Both the position numbers and the translations under genes were made by a program. Source: Candidatus Shapirobacteria bacterium UBA1420 (GTDB taxonomy: Bacteria; Patescibacteriota; Microgenomatia; UBA12405). From it: a stretch of 5,942 nt of DNA. This document shows positions 1-4,816 of the stretch, piece by piece (position 1 is the first letter of the stretch; each line of letters starts with the position of its first letter). The notes beneath the pieces are model-generated. The model was not told the origin of the DNA, ran no database searches, and saw nothing but the letters and a program-made list of their open reading frames with translations. The stretch is taken from assembly GCA_002304845.1 (NCBI GenBank), contig DBPM01000004.1:1-5942 (forward strand), written 5' to 3'.

Positions 1-45
1 AATAAGACCGAAGAGAGAAATAAACACACTTTGCCATTGAACCAT
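1..45 (-). CDS. Partial CDS: N-terminus of a hydrophobic (probably membrane or exported) protein, cut by the window edge
   Basis: An ATG at 45-43 opens a frame of 15 codons that runs without a stop to the first base of the window, reading MVQWQSVFISLFGLI. The residues after the first five are strongly hydrophobic, as expected for a first transmembrane helix or signal anchor. The start is only 6 bases beyond the lgt stop codon on the same strand, so it looks like the third gene of the Nudix-lgt operon. A TATAAT hexamer ends 5 bases before the ATG and could give it its own nearly leaderless transcript. There is no Shine-Dalgarno sequence. The function cannot be told from 15 residues, and a chance open frame of this length is possible. 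Confidence 0.4.
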   Translation of the reverse strand, partial: MVQWQSVFISLFGLI

Positions 46-50
46 AAGTA

Positions 51-56
51 ATTATA
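51..56 (-). promoter_or_regulatory. TATAAT -10-like box immediately before the left-edge gene start
   Basis: A perfect TATAAT lies across the last codons and stop of lgt, 5 bases before the ATG at 45-43. No convincing -35 is found 16-18 bases upstream (TCTGCG or TTCTGC). The placement matches -10 boxes of leaderless genes, but the hexamer can also arise by chance in AT-rich DNA. Confidence 0.3.
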
Positions 57-669
57 CTTGGTGCGAATCTATTCGCAGAATAAAGATTCCTATCAAAATA
101 AAGACCAAAGAGATTATTTGAGCGATTTTAAGAGAGTTGATTTGCCAAGTATCGGATCTAAAAAATTCAAAGAAAAAACGGATAGTGCCATAACCAATGA
201 GATATAGAGCGGTAGAGCTGTGGTACTTTAGAGCTTTAGATTTTAAAATAAAAAATAACAGCAGATTCAGACCGGCCTCAAACCACCAAAGAGGAATTTC
301 ACTATTGACAAAATTACCCAAACGACCAAAAGCTTGACAGAGAGGTAAAATGGGGGCGATAGAATCAGTGATTTCTAAAAAAGAAGTTTTGTGGTGACGG
401 GAAAAGAGAAAGATAAATAGGATAGCACCTAAAATGGCACCATAGATCCCCAATCCCCCATTCCAGGTGGCTAAAATTTGAGAAGGATATTGAGAATAAT
501 AATCCCATTGATCAGCCACGTGATAAAGACGAGAAAAGAAAATGGCAAAAAACAACAATCCGACAATAAAAATATTTTCCTTGTTTTTAGGAATAATTGT
601 TTGATGACGAGAAAAATAATCGATACCAATGACAATGGCGATACCAATAATCAGACCGTAGAGGTGCAT
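52..669 (-). CDS. lgt: Prolipoprotein diacylglyceryl transferase, minimal head-less form
   Basis: Lgt moves a diacylglyceryl group from phosphatidylglycerol to the lipobox cysteine of prolipoproteins, in the cytoplasmic membrane; it is the first step of lipoprotein maturation. The protein has 205 residues and about six to seven hydrophobic segments. The family motifs are in order: WNGGLGIYGAILGA at 69-82 (Gram-positive style, Tyr in place of the E. coli His), the core signature GRLGNFVNSE at 115-124 with Arg116, Asn119 and Glu124, and YGTIRFFFEFFRSD at 160-173 with Arg164 and Glu168 matching the essential C-terminal Arg/Glu pair. Usual length is about 260-290. The missing part is mainly the extracytoplasmic head between the NFxNxE signature and the HPxQLYE motif, which here is reduced to IPLWWFEA with the His lost. 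The start is 3 bases after the Nudix stop, with no Shine-Dalgarno sequence, suggesting translational coupling. The identity is firm; activity of the reduced form is inferred. Confidence 0.9.
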   Translation of the reverse strand: MHLYGLIIGIAIVIGIDYFSRHQTIIPKNKENIFIVGLLFFAIFFSRLYHVADQWDYYSQYPSQILATWNGGLGIYGAILGAILFIFLFSRHHKTSFLEITDSIAPILPLCQAFGRLGNFVNSEIPLWWFEAGLNLLLFFILKSKALKYHSSTALYLIGYGTIRFFFEFFRSDTWQINSLKIAQIISLVFILIGIFILRIDSHQV

Positions 670-672
670 GAT

Positions 673-1209
673 TTATTTGTCAATAAAATTGCCGTGATAA
701 AACTTATCTAAGGTTTCTTTAGTGTGATAATCGATTTCTCCACTGTCTTCCATTTTGACAGCTTCATCATGAGAAACAAATTTAGTAGTCTCAACTTCAT
801 CAGGATCAATGGTAATTTTAGCGTTGGAAGGGAATTTTCCCATGAATAAATAGCCAAAAGAGATATGATCACCAGAAACATATTTTCTTTTTTCAACAAA
901 ATCCAAGTCTGTATCAAACCCCAATTCTTCGATTAATTCCATATGAGCGGCATCTAAAGGAGTTTTTCCGCTAGGAACATGACCAACGGCGGTGGTGGTC
1001 CAGGAACCGGGAAAAAATTTCTTTTTAAAACTTCTTTGTTGAAGCAGAACCTCGTTTTTGTCGTTGTAAACTAGGACACCAATTTCTCGGTGTAAAATTT
1101 TACTGCCAGCATGAATTTGTTCTTTGGGCATTTGACCAATGACTTGATCGTTTTCATCAACGACATCAAGGATTTCGGTGTCATTATCGGCGAGATGATT
1201 TAGAGACAT
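673..1209 (-). CDS. Nudix-domain hydrolase, IPP isomerase-like subgroup
   Basis: Nudix proteins use a Mg-binding Glu-rich helix to hydrolyse nucleoside-diphosphate derivatives; the related type 1 isopentenyl-diphosphate isomerases share the fold. The start at 1209 gives 178 residues. The Nudix box runs from about residue 76 to 98 (Gly76, Glu91, Glu94, Glu95, Gly97). It departs from G-x5-E-x7-R-E-U-x-E-E-x-G-U: the first Glu is Lys82 and the Arg is Met90. The stretch before it (LLQQRSFKKKFFPGSWTTT) looks like IPP isomerase, but the isomerase catalytic Cys position (TNxxCGH) reads TTTAVGH, so true isomerase activity is unlikely. An ATG at 1260 in the same frame would add 17 residues, but that extension contains a very good promoter; the shorter start is therefore preferred. 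It heads the operon with lgt. The fold is secure, the substrate unknown. Confidence 0.82.
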   Translation of the reverse strand: MSLNHLADNDTEILDVVDENDQVIGQMPKEQIHAGSKILHREIGVLVYNDKNEVLLQQRSFKKKFFPGSWTTTAVGHVPSGKTPLDAAHMELIEELGFDTDLDFVEKRKYVSGDHISFGYLFMGKFPSNAKITIDPDEVETTKFVSHDEAVKMEDSGEIDYHTKETLDKFYHGNFIDK

Positions 1210-1218
1210 AATTTTATA

Positions 1219-1247
1219 AGTATAGGAAAAAAATAAGTACCTGTAAA
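1219..1247 (-). promoter_or_regulatory. Sigma70-type promoter of the Nudix-lgt operon
   Basis: On the minus strand TTTACA (1247-1242) and TATACT (1224-1219) are separated by exactly 17 bases; each hexamer matches the consensus at five of six positions. The -10 ends 9 bases before the ATG at 1209, so transcription would begin about 2-4 bases before the start codon and leave a nearly leaderless mRNA with no room for a Shine-Dalgarno sequence. The promoter also argues against the upstream ATG at 1260. Confidence 0.65.
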
Positions 1248-1292
1248 AATTAGGAGTCATCGAGGACTAAAGGTATTCTATCAAGAAAATAG

Positions 1293-1298
1293 TATAAT
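1293..1298 (+). promoter_or_regulatory. TATAAT -10-like box overlapping the first ATG of the large gene
   Basis: A perfect TATAAT shares its last two bases with the ATG at 1297. If it is a real -10, the transcript would start at about 1305-1306, which is exactly the second in-frame ATG, giving a leaderless mRNA. No good -35 is seen at 16-18 bases spacing (AAGGTA at 17), and there is no TGn extension. The 87-base gap between the divergent genes must nonetheless hold this promoter. Confidence 0.4.
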
Positions 1299-1305
1299 GA
1301 CTGTT

Positions 1306-4029
1306 ATGAGTGATAGTGAACCCATTTTAGGTAGCGTGCCGATGGATGTGGTGACTGCAAAAAAGCCTGAGAGTATGGTGATGCCAGAAAAAGTGATAAA
1401 AACTGAAGCTCAAGTGATGACTGAATCACGTACTTGGGATGTGTTTACGGCTGAGGAAGCGAGATATTTAGTTGAACAGAGAGATAACCCTGAAGCACAA
1501 TTGGCAGCGACCATGTTAATGGCTAATGGTTGCAGGGTTTCTAATAAGTATGATTTAGAGGTGATAAAAGCCATAGATTTCACAGCTGTAGCAGATAAAC
1601 TGAATTTGGATCAAGAAACAAGGGAAATGATGGTAAAAAAAAGAACTGATTTGGTAGTTAAAATGTCAAAATTACCTTTGATAATGAAGAATTATCGTGA
1701 CATAGAAAAAAATAAAGGTTCTGTATACGGTCAGACAGATGAGGAGATTGAAGAAAACATGGATGAATTGAAGAATTTAGAGATTCAGACTAGTGATGAT
1801 GCAAAAGTTTTGTATAGAGAACTAATGTTACCGGTGAGAACAGCAGTATTGAATTCTGAAAATATGTCTGAGGATTATAAGAAACAAGCTATAAGGGGAA
1901 TTAATCATGACAATGGACCATTATTAGAACCTGAAAGACAATTGTTGAAGGATTATTATCCACGAGCCAATGAACAAGAGAGACATATAATAAGGGACGT
2001 AGTAGCTTCTTATATGATGAGAGAGAATATTCATTCACTTGATGTGGAAGATTTAATGGAGCTAGGGATCTTTAAGCAAAATACAGCGTTTGCATTAGTT
2101 TGGAATAATCCCAAGGTTACTAGTGAAGTGGTTGAGAAAAAAGTGGCCACAATTTTCTTTCCCGAAGAAGATCCTAAAAAGGTGAACAGTTGTTGGAAAA
2201 TGCTTCAAAAGGTAACACCACACGATCGCAGTGGGTCATGGATTTTTTTAGTACAAGAGGAGTTAATGAGCGTGGAGATATTTAAAGGTTTTATGGACAA
2301 CGCAGAGGAATTATTACCGGTAGTAGAAATGTTATCAGACTATGGTTTTCAATATCAATTAGTAACTCCAGATATGGTGAACCAAGTGTATCCTGAATAT
2401 ATAAGGAAATTGAAAGAATTAAATAAAGAATTACCGGAATTAAAGCAACAATTGGATGTCGTTAGAAATATTTTACCGGAGTACAAGTATAATCCTAAAA
2501 TTGAAATTGCAGATCACTTAGAGCCATTGATGGAGGTCAATCCATTTTCTGTGGCATTAGAAAACATCTCTTCAAAAAATGGCGTTAGAAGTCAACGGGG
2601 TTTAGATCAATATACCAATACCTTTAACTCTTTAGTAGCAGTGGTGCCTGAGAAATGGAGGTCAGGTCTATTGACGACATATATTAACAGATTGAGCGTG
2701 GTTGGTGATATGAGTTCTAACTCAGAATTAAGTCGGGCAGCTGTTCTTGAAGCTAATAAGTGGGTATTTGATACCAGTTTAACTGCGGATAATATAGCTA
2801 TATTTGGCAAGAGATTTTTTGAGGCATCTCTGCAACCACAAAATGATAATACTAAAGTCTTATATGAGTTTTGTAAGCAATATGCTGATAGGATTCCTTT
2901 ATGGAATAGTGAATCAAAAAAGCTTGATATCTTTAATAAAGATCAGGTGTGGTGGGAGTTTATTTTATCGACAAGTGATTTGTATCGTTATCAGTTTGTA
3001 GATGGTAATGCAGAGGAAATAATGAGAAAAAGTGTCACAGATTTGGTATATGCCAGTGAAGCCGTTTTCCAGATATCTGACCCTCAAATTAAAGATCAGG
3101 CGATTTCTAACGTGATTTATATGTTAACTGATGAAGAATTAGGAGAACTGGAAGTAGCTCAGCTTTATGTAGACATGATGCAAGAAGGTAGTTTAAAACG
3201 AGAGGCTCAAACAGAGGTATCGCTGGAATTAGAAAGATTGAACAGAGGAGAATCGACAAGTTGGAAAAAAATGGAAAAACTGAGGCGGGTGGCCATTGAA
3301 AACAAATTAGCATTGCAAAAATATCTCGGTTATGAACCCACAGATACTGGAGATGTTGGTCGGTTAAAATACACAGAGAATAGAGCAAAACAATTAAGAG
3401 AAGAAATCAATAGAGTCGAGAATGATTTTAGTGTGACTGTGAATATAACTTGGGAAAATTTGTTGAAGGCTTTGGACAACGGAAGATTAGTGTCTATTTG
3501 GGAGAACAATGAAAAAATGAAACAAAGAAAGTCTAATTATGCTGAAAGACGAGATACAGTAGAAAGAATGTTGGGCAATAGAGCTAAAGGTGGGAGGAAA
3601 GATCCCCACCCTATTTATGGGGCAGCTTTTACTCCCAATGGTAGAGATGAGTTTTATGGAGGTTCAGGAGGTGGTTATGGAGAATGTTTTATAGAGTTAG
3701 ATACAGCGAGAATCAAGAAAAGGACATCTTTTTGTTACGGTGATTCGTTTGGTGACTATGGGAAGTGGTTGCTTGATTGGGAAGGGGGTGTTGTTGCTAA
3801 AGCGATACATAATTTAGATAGAACTAAAGAGACAACACGTCATGCTTATGTTGAAGCTCAAATATTGGGAGGAGTATCATTAGACGATATTGAGTCGATA
3901 AACATTCCTCAGCTGGATAGTAATCATTGGGGAACAAAGGGTGAAGAAGAGATTTTATCTGAGATTGAAGAGTTGAAACAAAGGTTTCCAGGGATTAAAA
4001 TAAATATTATTGAAGTTCCCGAAAAGTAA
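1306..4029 (+). CDS. Large uncharacterised protein, helical body with a Gly-rich C-terminal module
   Basis: I do not recognise this protein. It has 907 residues from the ATG at 1306, or 910 from the ATG at 1297; the later start is preferred because a TATAAT overlaps the first one. Numbering below counts from 1297. There is no signal peptide or membrane segment, so it is probably cytoplasmic. Residues 1-40 look flexible. Residues 45-710 appear mostly helical and charged, with likely coiled coils at 368-390 and 692-710. A different C-terminal module spans about 711-871: NITWENLLKAL (716-726), PIYG (772-775), a Gly-rich stretch (787-795), KKRTSFCYGDSF (807-818) and YVEAQILGG (851-859). This pattern recalls, from memory only, C-terminal domains of secreted or polymorphic toxins with ADP-ribosyltransferase-like motifs (R, S-x-S/T, E-x-Q/E), but the residue order does not fit cleanly. 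It is followed at 2 bases by a small gene, probably in the same operon. The reading frame is sound over its whole length. Confidence 0.85.
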   Translation: MSDSEPILGSVPMDVVTAKKPESMVMPEKVIKTEAQVMTESRTWDVFTAEEARYLVEQRDNPEAQLAATMLMANGCRVSNKYDLEVIKAIDFTAVADKLNLDQETREMMVKKRTDLVVKMSKLPLIMKNYRDIEKNKGSVYGQTDEEIEENMDELKNLEIQTSDDAKVLYRELMLPVRTAVLNSENMSEDYKKQAIRGINHDNGPLLEPERQLLKDYYPRANEQERHIIRDVVASYMMRENIHSLDVEDLMELGIFKQNTAFALVWNNPKVTSEVVEKKVATIFFPEEDPKKVNSCWKMLQKVTPHDRSGSWIFLVQEELMSVEIFKGFMDNAEELLPVVEMLSDYGFQYQLVTPDMVNQVYPEYIRKLKELNKELPELKQQLDVVRNILPEYKYNPKIEIADHLEPLMEVNPFSVALENISSKNGVRSQRGLDQYTNTFNSLVAVVPEKWRSGLLTTYINRLSVVGDMSSNSELSRAAVLEANKWVFDTSLTADNIAIFGKRFFEASLQPQNDNTKVLYEFCKQYADRIPLWNSESKKLDIFNKDQVWWEFILSTSDLYRYQFVDGNAEEIMRKSVTDLVYASEAVFQISDPQIKDQAISNVIYMLTDEELGELEVAQLYVDMMQEGSLKREAQTEVSLELERLNRGESTSWKKMEKLRRVAIENKLALQKYLGYEPTDTGDVGRLKYTENRAKQLREEINRVENDFSVTVNITWENLLKALDNGRLVSIWENNEKMKQRKSNYAERRDTVERMLGNRAKGGRKDPHPIYGAAFTPNGRDEFYGGSGGGYGECFIELDTARIKKRTSFCYGDSFGDYGKWLLDWEGGVVAKAIHNLDRTKETTRHAYVEAQILGGVSLDDIESINIPQLDSNHWGTKGEEEILSEIEELKQRFPGIKINIIEVPEK

Positions 4030-4031
4030 AG

Positions 4032-4319
4032 ATGAATTTTAAAGAAATGGGTGTTCAAACTGTTGAGCCTTTAGCAGTGTTAGAGGGTGGTATCAACGGA
4101 GTGAAATTTATTGCTAGAACTACAATGAATGATGGTCAAAGTCAGTTGATGTTTATGGTTCCTCCAAATTACGATTTGAAAACAGCAGTATTGACAGACG
4201 AAGAAGTTTTAGAGACAGCAGTTATTAAACATGGATATGGGTTGGTTGACCATAAACCGATTGAGTCTGTTGAGGAATATGAAGAATATTTGCGAGAGAT
4301 AAACAAAGCTAATAAGTGA
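4032..4319 (+). CDS. Small uncharacterised acidic protein, partner of the large gene
   Basis: This gene encodes 95 residues of no family I recognise. It starts 2 bases after the stop of the large gene and is probably translated from the same mRNA by coupling; only a weak A/G-rich stretch (GAAAAGTAAAG) precedes the ATG. The N-terminal half (about 12-46) looks like beta strands (VEPLAVLEGGINGVKFIART, then QLMFMVPP). The C-terminal half is helical and acidic (VLTDEEVLETAV, then EEYEEYLREI). There is no membrane segment, signal peptide or cysteine. The order large gene then small gene would fit a binding partner, chaperone or inhibitor of the large protein, but nothing in the sequence proves it. 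It ends in TGA right before a T-rich tract. Confidence 0.75.
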   Translation: MNFKEMGVQTVEPLAVLEGGINGVKFIARTTMNDGQSQLMFMVPPNYDLKTAVLTDEEVLETAVIKHGYGLVDHKPIESVEEYEEYLREINKANK

Positions 4320-4336
4320 TTGTTTTTTTGTTTTTT
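4301..4336 (+). terminator. Possible terminator of the two-gene plus-strand unit
   Basis: At the end of the 95-residue gene AAACAA (4301-4306) can pair with TTGTTT (4320-4325) across a 13-base loop, followed by T4, G and T6 to 4336. The stem is weak and AT-only apart from one C-G pair, but the T tract is the strongest in the window. It lies just before the convergent tRNA-Lys gene, where termination would prevent antisense transcription through the tRNA. Confidence 0.35.
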
Positions 4337-4342
4337 AAAAGA

Positions 4343-4418
4343 TGGTGGGTCCTGCGGGACTCGAACCCGCGACCAATTGCTTAAAAGGCAACTGCTCTAC
4401 CGACTGAGCTAAAGACCC
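4343..4418 (-). tRNA. tRNA-Lys, anticodon UUU, with encoded CCA
   Basis: The 76-base gene folds as a full cloverleaf: acceptor GGGTCTT with AGGACCC (one U-G pair), D stem GCTC/GAGC, anticodon stem GTTGC/GCAAT (one G-U at the top), loop CTTTTAA with anticodon TTT at 4385-4383, a 5-base variable loop TGGTC, and T stem GCGGG/CCCGC around TTCGAGT. The discriminator is A, and CCA is encoded (4345-4343). The closing sequence is very close to the E. coli tRNA-Lys. It starts 23 bases after the rplS stop on the same strand and has no convincing promoter of its own, so it is probably processed from the rplS transcript. Confidence 0.97.
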
Positions 4419-4428
4419 AAGTTGTAAA

Positions 4429-4447
4429 ATCTAATTGTTAATTAGAT
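4429..4447 (-). other. Perfect AT-rich hairpin over the rplS stop codon, between rplS and tRNA-Lys
   Basis: ATCTAATT and AATTAGAT form a perfect 8-bp stem with a 3-base loop (AAC on the minus strand). The rplS stop TAA (4444-4442) lies in the first arm and the tRNA 5' end is 10 bases beyond the second. On the minus strand it is followed by only a short TTTT run, then ACAAC, so it is a weak terminator at best. An attenuator, an mRNA 3'-end stabiliser or a cleavage guide for tRNA release are alternatives. Confidence 0.5.
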
Positions 4448-4753
4448 AGTGCGGGCGTGGGGTTGTCTGAGAAAATAAAGTTTAGCCCTACGTAGTGTCC
4501 TTTTAGGACCACGCATTTTTTTAATAGAATCAATCCAGGGAGAGTTTAGAGGAAAGATTCTTTCAACTCTAACACCATCGGAAGCTTTTTTGACTACCAA
4601 AAAGTTTTTATTATCTCCCCTACCGGTGATAGACATGATGATGCCATCAAAGGCTTGAAGTCGCTCTTTATCTTTTTCCTTAATTTTATAAAGAACTTTA
4701 ACGGTATCGCCGACATGGAAGTCAGTGTCCTGGTAGTTAAATTTGATGGCCAT
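4442..4753 (-). CDS. rplS: 50S ribosomal protein L19
   Basis: L19 sits at the interface of the large and small ribosomal subunits. The 103 residues show the family pattern: FHVGDTVKV (12-20), KERLQAFDGIIMSITGRG (29-46), the strongly conserved GVRVERIFPLNSPWIDSI (60-77), and the basic tail RRAKLYFLR (88-96). E. coli L19 has about 115 residues; here about 16 N-terminal residues before the GDTV motif are missing. The start is certain: an in-frame TAA lies three codons upstream (TAA TTA CAC ATG). There is no Shine-Dalgarno sequence in the 5' region. It follows dnaE by 55 bases with its own likely promoter and precedes tRNA-Lys. The usual bacterial neighbours trmD and rpsP are not next to it here. 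Confidence 0.97.
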   Translation of the reverse strand: MAIKFNYQDTDFHVGDTVKVLYKIKEKDKERLQAFDGIIMSITGRGDNKNFLVVKKASDGVRVERIFPLNSPWIDSIKKMRGPKRTLRRAKLYFLRQPHARTI

Positions 4754-4783
4754 GTGTAATTAAAAGAATGTGTAAACTTTGGT

Positions 4784-4812
4784 ATTTTATATTAAAACAC
4801 AATTCTTATCAA
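4784..4812 (-). promoter_or_regulatory. Sigma70-type promoter of rplS (and probably tRNA-Lys)
   Basis: On the minus strand TTGATA (4812-4807) and TAAAAT (4789-4784) are exactly 17 bases apart, each five of six to consensus. The start point would fall at about 4777, giving a leader of about 24 bases without a Shine-Dalgarno sequence. The -35 overlaps the dnaE stop codon and the hairpin at 4802-4816. Confidence 0.5.
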
Positions 4813-4816
4813 GAAT
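4802..4816 (-). other. AT-rich hairpin over the dnaE stop codon
   Basis: On the minus strand ATTCTT-GAT-AAGAAT forms a perfect 6-bp stem with a 3-base loop; the TGA stop of dnaE (4811-4809) spans the stem-loop junction. Downstream is TGTGTTTT, only a poor T tract. It could be a weak terminator or a 3'-end stabiliser, and it also overlaps the -35 of the rplS promoter. A 6-bp palindrome in AT-rich DNA may be chance. Confidence 0.3.

Noticed and set aside
478..711. 77-residue plus-strand open frame
   Set aside because: It is antisense to lgt and the end of the Nudix gene, has no family features, and both opposite genes are well supported.
673..1209. Calling the Nudix protein IPP isomerase (idi)
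   Set aside because: The catalytic Cys position is Val (TTTAVGH) and the Nudix box is altered, so only an isomerase-like fold can be claimed.
1216..1239. Two direct ATAAGTA copies (1216-1222 and 1233-1239) as operator sites
   Set aside because: Seven-base AT-rich repeats are expected by chance; a third copy at the left-edge gene start is equally consistent with composition.
673..1260. Longer Nudix start at the ATG at 1260
   Set aside because: The 17 extra residues cover a near-perfect TTTACA-17-TATACT promoter and do not look like a Nudix N-terminus.
3107..3388. 93-residue minus-strand open frame inside the large gene
   Set aside because: It lies wholly antisense to a continuous 907-residue frame and shows no recognisable motif or promoter.
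4343..4367. tRNA-Lys 3' end as an attachment site for an integrated element carrying the two plus-strand genes
   Set aside because: No copy of the tRNA 3' sequence is visible in the 1210-1305 gap on the other side of the unit, and there is no integrase.
4809..4811. UGA recoded as glycine (code 25, as in some CPR groups)
   Set aside because: UGA ends dnaE with a TAA directly behind it, and ends the 95-residue gene just before a T tract and a convergent tRNA; read-through would make no sensible protein in the latter case.
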